NCBI GenBank assembly: GCA_964057225.1
Contig: OZ059894.1
Span: 13,154,131-13,218,130, forward strand
DNA length: 64,000 nt
Origin: Auanema rhodensis
Taxonomy: Eukaryota > Nematoda > Chromadorea > Rhabditida > Rhabditidae
Direction of reading: 5' to 3'
In this document: one piece after another, positions 41,633 to 50,249 of the stretch
Numbering within the stretch: position 1 is the first letter of the stretch
Layout of the letters: the number at the start of each line of letters is the position of its first letter
Made by a program: the position numbers and the translations under genes
The notes under the pieces: generated by a model
Told to the model about the DNA's origin: nothing
The model's database searches: none
What the model saw: the letters and a program-made list of their open reading frames with translations, nothing else

Positions 41633-41809
41633 TATAAAAAAAGAAAAAACAAAAGAGGGGGGAAACAAGATGCCGGGAAGTAAGGTGGCGCATGTTTCAT
41701 CTTCTTGGAGCCTGATTTTTGGGAGGGCGGCGGAATCTGAAATCAACGAGTGCAGAGGGAGAGAAGAGGAATCCGAAGGTGGTGAAGAAAGGGGTGGCAG
41801 GCGGGAGAC
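41630..41809. other. Non-coding spacer between left repeat and ICR
   Basis: Purine-rich on the plus strand, with no recognisable protein domain in any frame. On the minus strand it lies downstream of the recombinase stop codon and forms part of the 3' untranslated region. On the plus strand an ATG at 41670 with A at -3 opens a 55-codon frame to 41837 that runs into the ICR. It has no recognisable similarity and is not called as a gene. Confidence 0.6.
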
Positions 41810-41886
41810 TAGTCGAATAAATATAATATATTTTTAACGTCTTAACATAGTAAAAAATAAGTATTATATTGATTCGACTATAGCTA
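41810..41886. repeat. Internal complementary region (ICR)
   Basis: Bases 41810-41866 are the exact reverse complement of the left end (41439-41495), and 41862-41886 are the exact reverse complement of the right end (45838-45862). The two matches overlap by the 5-bp core TATTA/TAATA (41862-41866). The ICR therefore holds the sequence of the joined circle junction, right end then left end, read on the minus strand. In the DIRS model it acts as template or splint to restore the ends missing from the RNA and to close the circle. It starts three bases beyond the recombinase stop codon. It is bracketed by AGACTAG (41806-41812) and CTAGTCT (41884-41890). Confidence 0.93.
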
Positions 41887-41888
41887 GT

Positions 41889-43103
41889 CTAAGAAAGGAC
41901 GGATTCCTGGAAAGAAGGCCTCTTACAGTAATGACTGAAAAAGGTGCTTTCCGAGGCCCAATTCGCCGCTTCTAAGATGGTCTTAACCGGAAGCCCATTT
42001 TTAAAGACCTTCGAAGTAGCCGCAGCCCGAACAGAGTGTGCTTTAAACTTGGTGGAGATTCCTGCTTCTTCCAAGCAGGATCTGATCCAGCCGGCTACCG
42101 TGGTAGCGGTGACAGGTTCCCCCCGGTTCACGCTAATAAGTAAGCTGCGTGACTGACGAATCCGTGTGGTAGCGGATATGTACGCGTTTATGCAGGCAAC
42201 GGGACAGATGAGGGAGCGATCTGGATGGTTCTCGAAAGAGGCTTCCCGAGGAGGGCCTTTCCTTCTATTCTTATTTCTAAACTCAATGAAGAAGGTAATT
42301 TCCTGCGGGTCGAGCCGCATGCTATCCAGAGATAGGGAGGCTAATTCGGATGCGCGCTGAGGCGAACACAAAGCTAGCAGGGTGGCTAATTTGCGAGTTA
42401 ATGTGTGTAAGGGAAGGTCGGTATTTGGGCCCAGCCCAGCGAGGTGATCTAAGACTGTAGAGGGATTCCAAACATCCATGTACCTGGCCCTTGGGGGTTT
42501 GGTACGGTAAATCCCTCGTAGCAGCTGTTTGAGCATGGGGTCTTCCCTAATGGAAGGGGTCACCGAGTAGTGTTCCGCCAGGAGACAGAGGGCAGATTTG
42601 GCCGTGGAAGCTGAAGAGAAGCTGCGGTGTTCAGCACGAATAGAGAGGAAGTTAGCGACATTGGTAGCGGTAGGCACAAAGTCAATCTGCGTTTGGATAC
42701 AGTACTTCTCCCACATTCTGTATACCGAATTGTATTGCCTTCGAGTACCCGGAGCGAGAGCGTTAACCAGGAGATGTTTAGTCTGCTCCGAAATGCCATC
42801 TATGTGGGAGGTTAGATCTTCCACGCCGCCAGGGCGAAATTCTTTGTCCCTAGGAGGGGATGAGAGTTTCCTTCTTTGTCCTGAAGGAGGTGAGGGTGGT
42901 GAAGAACTAAGGGAGTCTCCTGGGCTAGTTGGGTTAGGAGGGGGAATCAAATTTGACTCTTCCAAACCGGGGCTACCAGAATGGCTCGTCTGCCGGAGCT
43001 TGCTAGTCTGTTGATCGTCCTCTTGAGGAGGTGGAAAGGCGGGAAGGCGAAGAGAAGCCCTTGAGGCAGCAATTTCCAGTTGTGCGAGAAGGCGTCTACG
43101 CAA
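41889..43103 (-). CDS. Tyrosine recombinase of DIRS element
   Basis: Site-specific recombinase expected to insert the circular DNA copy into the genome. Counting from the TTG at 43103 (404 codons), residues 1-95 are Pro/Ser-rich and overlap the RT frame. About 100-205 form the core-binding domain, and about 210-395 the catalytic domain. The catalytic residues are visible: R250 in SPQRASEL, H356 and R359 in AHSVRAAATS, Trp382 in NWAS at the second His/Trp position, and the nucleophile Y392 in SHYCKR. The frame is open upstream to 43205 with no ATG; the first ATG (42716, residue 130) would cut into the core-binding domain. It lies in the -1 frame relative to the RT ORF, so frameshifting, splicing or a non-AUG start is likely. 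No classical slippery heptamer was found by eye. The stop codon is TAG at 41891-41889, next to the ICR. The catalytic domain looks intact. Confidence 0.92.
   Translation of the reverse strand: MRRRLLAQLEIAASRASLRLPAFPPPQEDDQQTSKLRQTSHSGSPGLEESNLIPPPNPTSPGDSLSSSPPSPPSGQRRKLSSPPRDKEFRPGGVEDLTSHIDGISEQTKHLLVNALAPGTRRQYNSVYRMWEKYCIQTQIDFVPTATNVANFLSIRAEHRSFSSASTAKSALCLLAEHYSVTPSIREDPMLKQLLRGIYRTKPPRARYMDVWNPSTVLDHLAGLGPNTDLPLHTLTRKLATLLALCSPQRASELASLSLDSMRLDPQEITFFIEFRNKNRRKGPPREASFENHPDRSLICPVACINAYISATTRIRQSRSLLISVNRGEPVTATTVAGWIRSCLEEAGISTKFKAHSVRAAATSKVFKNGLPVKTILEAANWASESTFFSHYCKRPSFQESVLS
42812..42946 (-). pseudogene. In-frame tail of the RT ORF beyond its TGA stop
   Basis: After the TGA at 42949-42947 the same frame stays open for 44 codons to a TAA at 42814-42812. 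The translation starts FPLLTQLAQ and later has HPLL and ALAAW, which matches the remembered pattern of the DIRS RT C-terminal tail (W-F/Y-P-x-L ... HPL ... L-x-A-W). The TGA sits where that pattern has Trp, so TGG to TGA is the simplest explanation. The segment also overlaps the recombinase frame. This is recognition by eye; an alignment to DIRS proteins would settle it. Confidence 0.7.
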
Positions 43104-45676
43104 AAGGCTTCTTCGTCTAAAAGAAAGGAGCAGTAGAGAGCGGTTTTTGCGTTCCAGCGGGATGCAAAGAGGTCGAAGGACGGCACACCGTAGCTCCGGA
43201 AGATGCTAGCAGCCACTTCCGGATGGAGGGCCCAGTCCTCGTGGAGGCACTTGCCTCTAGATAGTTGGTCTGCTGAGAGGTTCAGTTTCCCAGCTATGTG
43301 CGTAGCCCTAATCCGAATATCGCGTTGTCTGCAAAAGTCCCACAGATCGCGTGCTAACTCCGAACCTCTCTCGGAGGCCGCGCCGCCGCGTCTGTTGATG
43401 TAGGTGATGGCTGAGGTATTATCGATTAGTAGGAGAACGTCTACTTTGCGCCACTTCGAGCCGAAGTGTACCAGAGCTATGAAAGCCGCCGTAAGTTCTA
43501 GCCAGTTAATGTGTTGCGAGGACCTTTCAAGGGGAGACCATTTTCCTGAAATGGTGTTCCCCTCCCAAGTAGCTCCATATCCTTCGCCAGAGGCGTCGGA
43601 GGTAATAGAGAAGGTCGGTGAAAAAGGGACTAGTGAGCTAGCCGAGCGGAGGGTCAGAGACTCCTTGGATAAGATACCATTCAAGGTTTTCCGAAGGTCT
43701 GCCCTAATCGAGACGGAGGTGGAGCGCGATTTAGGGTCGTTTATGTTAGGAATGCCCATCCGTCTTAGGTCAAATTGGATTTGGCGAACCCAGAACGAAA
43801 GGTGTGGATGTACCACCGTGGCAAAGTTTAGTCTCCCAATAAAGGAAGATAACGTTCCTAACAGGGAAACCTGAGACCGGAGTAGAGACAGCAAGGTAGC
43901 GTCTATCACATCCTGTTTTCCTGGGGGAAGGCGCCATTGTAGTTTACTCGAGTCTATCTCTAGACCTAAAAACTCAAGAGATTGGGTTGGTATAAGGATA
44001 GATTTCTCAAAGTTAATTGAGAAACCTGCCTCTTCAAATAGTCTGATTGCACGGTGAGCGTGGTGTGCTACTCTAGCTGCGGACGAGTCTAAGAATAGCC
44101 AGTCGTCTAGGTAATTAATTAGCCGTATGCCCAGCTCTCTGAGGGACGCCGCGAGAACTCTCATGAGTTTGTGGAACACATAAGGGGCTGTGCCGAGGCC
44201 AAAGGGGAGGACGCAGAAAACAAACTGACATCCATCGATCTCAAACCCCAGGAAGGATTGATGTTCGCTAGCGATAGGGATAGAGTGGTAAGCCGCCTGG
44301 AAATCTACCTTACATAGCCAATCGTTATGTTGTAGGACCGAAGGTAGGTCCCGAATCGACTCCAGTTTAAAATGGGGTATCCTTATAAAGGAGTTGAGAT
44401 TCTTCAGGTTAAGAATGAAGCGGCTAGATCCGTCTGCCTTCGGTACGAAAAAGGTGGAGGATATATAGACCCTTTCTCCTGGGTGAGCTAGTCTAATGGC
44501 CCCCGTGTTTAAGAGTTCCGCAATAAGGGGGTTAGAGGGAAGAGGAGATGTCTGCGTGGTGTGACGGGATAACTGGCGTCCTGGTTCCACCCCGGAGAAG
44601 GGAAGGCGATAGCCTTGTACTACGCTAAGGATATCAAGATCCTTAGAGATGGTCGACCAAAATTCCAGATGGGATAAAAGGGCTCCTGCCCGAAAAGGAA
44701 CGGACCTGTTGCTAGTGTTGGTCCTATAGGTGGGTCGAGCTGGTTGTCCCGGACGTTGATTTGATAGTGGCCTTGTGCGTTGGTGGTCCCTGGAGTTGGA
44801 GTTGGTTCTGGACGTTCTTGAGAGTTCGGAGAACGCTGAGAGTTCCGCTCTCAGTTTCTTTCCAAAAAGTTCTGGAGCTAACTCCTGAGAAAATACATTA
44901 TTAGGTATTGGACGCTTGTGGCAATTTACCTCCTGCGAACTATCGAGCGGAATGGTGGATCCGTAGAGCGGAGCTTTCTTGTAACTCGGCATGGCCTTGA
45001 TTGGCTGGGACTGTTTCATTTTGAGGAGAGCGACCTCCCGGAGGTGAGTGTAGTTCGTTTTGATGTTGGCGCTCAGAAAACGTTCCGTAATGTTGAGGTA
45101 GGCCTGCTGCTTGGAGGAGAGTGGAGATTTGTTGTCGATCTTAGCGAGCTTCCTGATAATGCGCAGGCCCGCGAGAGCGTTGAGTGTATTCTCATACGAG
45201 GCTCTTATGTCACTTTCACTGATCTTGACTGACGGTTTTACGGAGACATCCACATGGGTAGTATATCTTTCATCCAAAACTGGTAACCGTGCGAAGGGAG
45301 AGTCCAAAATTGGGAGTTCGGATAGGATGTCCGACCTATCAGCATGCGACATGGAACAGCCTGAAGCGAGCCGTTCAAAATCGGCGAGTTCGGAGCCTGC
45401 TAATCGGACTAAGGGCCTGGTGCGAGGTCCCTGTGACTCGGGTGGCATTGGTACAAAGTCATCTTCGTCCGAGGAGTCCCCTTGAACTGGGTCGAGTTCA
45501 TGATGGAAGTGCTCCAGGGGGTCGTCGTGGGTAGAGTTGGAAGAAGCAGGGCGAACATCGCGTTGCGAAGAATCCATGGAGGCGTCGGAAGACATTGAGG
45601 CAGATGAGCGGCCCCTTTTCGGAGCAGGCTCACTGTCAGGGGCTTGTCCCTTCTTGATGGTTCGAGAGGGAGCCAT
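42947..45676 (-). CDS. Gag-RT-RNase H polyprotein of DIRS element (truncated by TGA)
   Basis: Copies the element RNA into DNA. The first ATG (45676) lies 35 nt from the predicted transcription start and gives 909 residues; the frame also extends to a TTG at 45706. Residues 1-330 are Gag-like: Ser/Asp-rich, basic PKRGR near 20, a helical middle region and an Arg/Pro/Asn-rich linker, without a zinc knuckle. Reverse transcriptase covers about 375-590, with FFVPKADGSSRF (409-420), catalytic D458 in KVDFQAAY, PFGLGTAP (491-498), the YLDD box (522-525) and FLGLEID (569-575). RNase H covers about 690-805, with D694 (SDASGEG), E727 (WLELTA), D752 (LIDNTSA), H793 and D803. The C-terminal domain (about 830-909) has FDLFASRWN and DAFSHNW, typical of DIRS RT proteins. 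It stops at TGA after APVWKSQI, at a usually conserved Trp. All Trp codons seen elsewhere are TGG. Gag and RT sit in one frame, whereas DIRS-1 has a separate gag ORF. Confidence 0.93.
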   Translation of the reverse strand: MAPSRTIKKGQAPDSEPAPKRGRSSASMSSDASMDSSQRDVRPASSNSTHDDPLEHFHHELDPVQGDSSDEDDFVPMPPESQGPRTRPLVRLAGSELADFERLASGCSMSHADRSDILSELPILDSPFARLPVLDERYTTHVDVSVKPSVKISESDIRASYENTLNALAGLRIIRKLAKIDNKSPLSSKQQAYLNITERFLSANIKTNYTHLREVALLKMKQSQPIKAMPSYKKAPLYGSTIPLDSSQEVNCHKRPIPNNVFSQELAPELFGKKLRAELSAFSELSRTSRTNSNSRDHQRTRPLSNQRPGQPARPTYRTNTSNRSVPFRAGALLSHLEFWSTISKDLDILSVVQGYRLPFSGVEPGRQLSRHTTQTSPLPSNPLIAELLNTGAIRLAHPGERVYISSTFFVPKADGSSRFILNLKNLNSFIRIPHFKLESIRDLPSVLQHNDWLCKVDFQAAYHSIPIASEHQSFLGFEIDGCQFVFCVLPFGLGTAPYVFHKLMRVLAASLRELGIRLINYLDDWLFLDSSAARVAHHAHRAIRLFEEAGFSINFEKSILIPTQSLEFLGLEIDSSKLQWRLPPGKQDVIDATLLSLLRSQVSLLGTLSSFIGRLNFATVVHPHLSFWVRQIQFDLRRMGIPNINDPKSRSTSVSIRADLRKTLNGILSKESLTLRSASSLVPFSPTFSITSDASGEGYGATWEGNTISGKWSPLERSSQHINWLELTAAFIALVHFGSKWRKVDVLLLIDNTSAITYINRRGGAASERGSELARDLWDFCRQRDIRIRATHIAGKLNLSADQLSRGKCLHEDWALHPEVAASIFRSYGVPSFDLFASRWNAKTALYCSFLLDEEAFCVDAFSHNWKLLPQGLLFAFPPFHLLKRTINRLASSGRRAILVAPVWKSQI

Positions 45677-45706
45677 AGCGTCCAAACTTGTGAGGCTCAA
45701 AAACAA

Positions 45707-45742
45707 AAACTGACTTTACTTACCACTTTCTTGCCCTTTATA
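45707..45742 (-). promoter_or_regulatory. Promoter of right repeat (sense, drives the ORFs)
   Basis: On the minus strand TATAAA occupies 45742-45737 and TCAGTT follows with the likely +1 A at 45711, 31 bp from the first T of the TATA box. TCAGTT fits the metazoan/arthropod initiator. The predicted start falls one base from the inner edge of the repeat (45710), so the RNA would lack nearly the whole right repeat, which must then be rebuilt from the left repeat and ICR. An E2F-like TTTCCCGCC (45749-45757) and an E-box CACGTG (45814-45819) lie upstream. Confidence 0.6.
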
Positions 45743-45852
45743 CCCCGGTTTCCCGCCTTTAGCCCTCTTTCACACGGTCTTGTTATTTAAATTTTGGAAA
45801 ATTTTTCTTTTATCACGTGAGGTCATGTTAAACAATATAGCTATAGTCGAAT
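45710..45852 (-). repeat. Right inverted terminal repeat (143 bp)
   Basis: Perfect inverted copy of 41487-41629. It carries the sense promoter. Outside it only 10 bp of element remain (45853-45862), against 48 bp on the left. Such unequal outer extensions are expected in DIRS elements, where both are represented in the ICR. Confidence 0.95.
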
Positions 45853-45862
45853 CAATATAATA
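45853..45862 (-). repeat. Right outer extension of the DIRS element
   Basis: Ten bases beyond the repeat. With the last 15 bases of the repeat (45838-45852) they are exactly complementary to ICR 41862-41886. The terminal TAATA (45858-45862) is shared with the satellite target. Confidence 0.85.
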
Positions 45863-46089
45863 ATGTTTTTAACAGTAAAGTAGATATAATTTTAATTATT
45901 TTGATACTCAAAAAATAAAACATGAAAATATTTTATAATTTTCCAATTCATTTTACTCTATTTTCTTCATTTAATCATGTTTCTTGGAACAATTTTAAAT
46001 TTTTACAATAATTTCGAAACAAATCATCCAGTTAATAATGTTTTTAACAGTAAAGAAGTTATAATTTCAAATATTTTGATACTCAAAAA

Positions 46090-46960
46090 ATAAAACATGA
46101 AAATATTTTATAATTTTCCAATTCATTTTACTCTATTTTCTTCATTTAATCACGTATTTTGAAACAATCTCAAATTTTTACAATAGTTTTGAAACAATTC
46201 ATTCGTTCATTAAGATTTTAAACAGTGAAAAAAAAAAGTTTGAATATTTTGATACTCAAAAAATAAAACATGAAAATATTTTAAAATTTTCCAATTCATT
46301 TTACTCTATTTTCTTCATTTAATCATGTTTCTTGGAACAATTTTAAATTTTACAATAATTTCAAAACAAATCATCCAGTTAATAATGTTTTTAACATTAA
46401 AGTAGATATAATTTTAATTATTTTGATACTCAAAAAATAAAACATGAAAATATTTTATAATTTTCCAATTCATTTTACTCTATTTTCTTCATTTAATCAC
46501 GTATTTTGAAACAATCTCAAATTTTTACAATAGTTTTGAAACAATTCATTCGTTCATTAAGATTTTAAACAGTGAAAAAAAAAAGTTTGAATATTTTGAT
46601 ACTCAAAAAATAAAACATGAAAATATTTTAAAATTTTCCAATTCATTTTACTCTATTTTCTTCATTTAATCATGTTTCTTGGAACAATTTTAAATTTTAC
46701 AATAATTTCAAAACAAATCATCCAGTTAATAATGTTTTTAACATTAAAGTAGATATAATTTTAATTATTTTGATACTCAAAAAATAAAACATGAAAATAT
46801 TTTATAATTTTCCAATTCATTTTACTCTATTTTCTTCATTTAATCATGTTTCTTGGAACAATTTTAAATTTTTACAATAATTTCGAAACAAATCATCCAG
46901 TTAATAATGTTTTTAACAGTAAAGAAGTTATAATTTCAAATATTTTGATACTCAAAAAAT
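46090..46960. repeat. Two-monomer duplication near the insertion
   Basis: The monomer carrying the private variant TTTTTAACATTAAAG near 46390 recurs near 46737, about 347 bp (two monomers) apart, with matching neighbours. This is a short local duplication on the right side of the element. Confidence 0.65.
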
Positions 46961-47599
46961 AAAACATGAAAATATTTTATAATTTTCCAATTCATTTTAC
47001 TCTATTTTCTTCATTTAATCACGTATTTTGAAACATTCTCAAATTTTTACAATAGTTTTGAAACAATTCATTCGTTCATTAAGATTTTAAACAGTGAAAA
47101 AAAAAAGTTTGAATATTTTGAAACTCAAGAAATAAAACATGAAAATATTTTATAATTTTCCAATTCATTTTACTCCATTTTCTTCATTTAATCACGTATT
47201 TTGAAACAATCTCATATTTTTACAATAGTTTTGAAACAATTCATTCGTTCATTGAGATTTGAAACATTAAAAACGATCTTAATTTGAATTTTCTGATACT
47301 AAAAAAATAAAACATGGAAATATTTTATAATTTTCCAATTCATTTTACTCCATTTTCTTCATTTAATCACGTATTTTGAAACAATCTCAAATTTTTACAA
47401 TAGTTTTGAAACAATTCATTCGTTCATTAAGATTTTAAACAGTGAAAAAAAAAAGTTTGAATATTTTGAAACTCAAGAAATAAAACATAAAAATATTTTA
47501 TAACTTTCCAATTCATTTTACTCCATTTTCTTCAATTAATCACGTATTTTGAAACAATCTCATATTTTTACAATAGTTTTGAAACAATTCATTCGTTCA

Positions 47600-48200
47600 T
47601 TAAGATTTTAAACAGTGAAAAAAAAAGTTTGAATGTTTTGATACTCAAGAAATAAAACATGAAAATATTTTATAATATTCCAATTCATTTTACTCTATTT
47701 TCTTCATTTAATCACGTATTTTGAAACAATCTCATATTTTTACAATAGTTTTGGAACAATTAATTCGTTCATTAAGATTTGAAACATTAAAAGCGATCTT
47801 AATTTGAATTTTCTGATACTAAGAAAATAAAACATGGAAATATTTTATAATTTTCCAATTCATTTTACTCCATTTTCTTCATTTAATCACGTATTTTGAA
47901 ACAATCTCAAATTTTTACAATAGTTTTGAAACAATTCATTCGTTCATTAAGATTTTAAACAGTGAAAAAAAAAAGTTTAATTATTTTGATACTCAAGAAA
48001 TAAAACATGAAAATATTTTATAATTTTCCAATTCATTTTACTCCATTTTCTTCATTTAATCACGTATTTTGAAACAATCACATATTTTTACAATAGTTTT
48101 GAAACAATTCATTCGTTCATTGAGATTTGAAACATTAAAAACGATCTTAATTTGAATTTTCTGATACTAAAAAAATAAAACATGGAAATATTTTATAATT
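47600..48200. repeat. Block shared with left arm 39200-39780
   Basis: TTGGAACAATTAATTCG (47751), GAAACATTAAAAGCG and AAGTTTAATTATTTTG (near 47974) occur in the same order as at 39341-39575. The distance is 8410 bp, which becomes 23 monomers after subtracting the inserted element. Further related monomers follow at 48619 with the change AAAATCGATC. Confidence 0.65.
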
Positions 48201-50249
48201 TTCCAATTCATTTTACTCCATTTTCTTCATTTAATCACGTATTTTGAAACAATCTCAAATTTTTACAATAGTTTTGAAACAATTCATTCGTTCATTAAGA
48301 TTTTAAACAGTGAAAAAAAAAAGTTTGAATATTTTGAAACTCAAGAAATAAAACATGAAAATATTTTATAATTTTCCAATTCATTTTACTCCATTTTCTT
48401 CATTTAATCACGTATTTTGAAACAATCTCATATTTTTACAATAGTTTTGAAACAATTCATTCGTTCATTAAGATTTTAAACAGTGAAAAAAAAAGTTTGA
48501 ATGTTTTGATACTCAAGAAATAAAACATGAAAATATTTTATAATATTCCAATTCATTTTACTCTATTTTCTTCATTTAATCACGTATTTTGAAACAATCT
48601 CATATTTTTACAATAGTTTTGGAACAATTAATTCGTTCATTAAGATTTGAAACATTAAAATCGATCTTAATTTGAATTTTCTGATACTAAGAAAATAAAA
48701 CATGAAAATATTTTATAATTTTCCAATTCATTTTCCTCCATTTTCTTCATTTAATCACGTATTTTGAAACAATCTCAAATTTTTACAATAGTTTTGAAAC
48801 AATTCATTCGTTCATTAAGATTTTAAACAGTGAAAAAAAAAAGTTTGAATATTTTGAAACTCAAGAAATAAAACATGAAAATATTTTATAATTTTCCATT
48901 TCATTTTACTCCATTTTCTTCATTTAATCACGTATTTTGAAACAATCTCATATTTTTACAATAGTTTTGAAACAATTCATTCGTTCATTAAGATTTTAAA
49001 CAGTGAAAAAAAAAGTTTGAATATTTTGATACTCAAGAAATAAAACATGAAAATATTTTATAATATTCCAATTCATTTTACTCTATTTTCTTCATTTAAT
49101 CATGTTTCTTGGAACAATTTTAAATTTTACAATAATTTCGAAACAAATCATCCAGTTAATAATGTTTTTAACAGTAAAGTAGATATAATTTTGATTATTT
49201 TGATACTCAAAAAATAAAACATGGAAATATTTTATAATTTTCCAATTCATTTTACTCCATTTTCTTCATTTAATCACGTATTTTGAAACAATCTCAAATT
49301 TTTACAATAGTTTTGAAACAATTCATTCGTTCATTAAGATTTTAAACAGTGAAAAAAAAAGTTTGAATATTTTGATACTCAAGAAATAAAACATGAAAAT
49401 ATTTTATAATATTCCAATTCATTTTACTCTATTTTCTTCATTTAATCATGTTTCTTGGAACAATTTTAAATTTTACAATAATTTCGAAACAAATCATCCA
49501 GTTAATAATGTTTTTAACAGTAAAGTAGATATAATTTTGATTATTTTGATACTCAAAAAATAAAACATGGAAATATTTTATAATTTTCCAATTCATTTTA
49601 CTCCATTTTCTTCATTTAATCACGTATTTTGAAACAATCTCAAATTTTTACAATAGTTTTGAAACAATTCATTCGTTCATTAAGATTTTAAACAGTGAAA
49701 AAAAAAAGTTTAAATATTTTGATACTCAAGAAATAAAACATGAAAATATTTTATAATTTTCCAATTCATTTTACTCCATTTTCTTCATTTAATCACGTAT
49801 TTTGAAACAATCACATATTTTTACAATAGTTTTGAAACAATTCATTCGTTCATTGAGATTTGAAACATTAAAAACGATCTTAATTTGAATTTTCTGATAC
49901 TAAAAAAATGAAACATGGAAATATTTTATAATTTTCCAATTCATTTTACTCCATTTTCTTCATTTAATCACGTATTTTGAAACAATCTCAAATTTTTACA
50001 ATAGTTTTGAAACAATTCATTCGTTCATTAAGATTTTAAACAGTGAAAAAAAAAAGTTTGAATATTTTGATACTCAAGAAATAAAACATGAAAATATTTT
50101 ATAATATTCCAATTCATTTTACTCTATTTTCTTCATTTAATCATGTTTCTTGGAACAATTTTAAATTTTACAATAATTTCGAAACAAATCATCCAGTTAA
50201 TAATGTTTTTAACAGTAAAGTAGATATAATTTTAATTATTTTGATACTC

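Larger units (their letters stand above)
41439..45862 (-). mobile_element. DIRS-type tyrosine-recombinase retrotransposon
   Basis: A 4.4-kb element that interrupts one satellite monomer. From right to left on the minus strand it holds a right terminal repeat, a Gag-RT-RNase H ORF, an overlapping tyrosine recombinase ORF, an ICR, a short spacer and the left terminal repeat. Inverted repeats plus an ICR complementary to both outer ends define DIRS1-like elements and separate them from Ngaro/PAT elements, which have split direct repeats. There is no DDE integrase and no LTR-type target duplication. Termini share TAATA (41439-41443 and 45858-45862), so the exact border is ambiguous within 5 bp. 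The interrupted monomer is restored to exactly 174 bp when the element is removed. The repeats are identical, implying recent insertion, but the RT ORF appears to carry a nonsense change. Confidence 0.95.

Noticed and set aside
41549-41746. 65-codon minus-strand frame in left repeat and spacer
   Set aside because: It begins beyond the recombinase stop and ICR, runs into the inverted repeat, and has no recognisable similarity. A low-complexity hydrophobic stretch is not enough support.
42947-42949. UGA read as Trp in this organism
   Set aside because: The other tryptophans in both element ORFs are TGG and no other in-frame TGA occurs, so a single nonsense change is simpler. A transposon alone cannot fully exclude recoding.
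41944-43014. Plus-strand open frames opposite the recombinase and RT genes (up to 138 codons)
   Set aside because: They are shadows of the minus-strand coding regions, have no recognisable domain, and several lack an ATG.
44918-45633. Plus-strand frames of 81-124 codons and a minus-strand frame of 74 codons over the Gag region
   Set aside because: They overlap the well-supported Gag-RT frame in other phases and show no family motif.
45706-45723. TTG at 45706 as start of the Gag-RT protein
   Set aside because: It lies only 5 nt from the predicted transcription start, and the first ATG at 45676 begins a plausible basic, Ser-rich N-terminus.
41439-45862. Ngaro/PAT or Crypton element
   Set aside because: End repeats are inverted with an ICR, not split direct repeats as in Ngaro/PAT. 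Cryptons have no reverse transcriptase, which is clear here.
41439-45862. LTR retrovirus-like or pararetrovirus insertion
   Set aside because: No direct LTRs, no tRNA primer-binding site, no DDE integrase, protease or envelope. A tyrosine recombinase and ICR are present instead.
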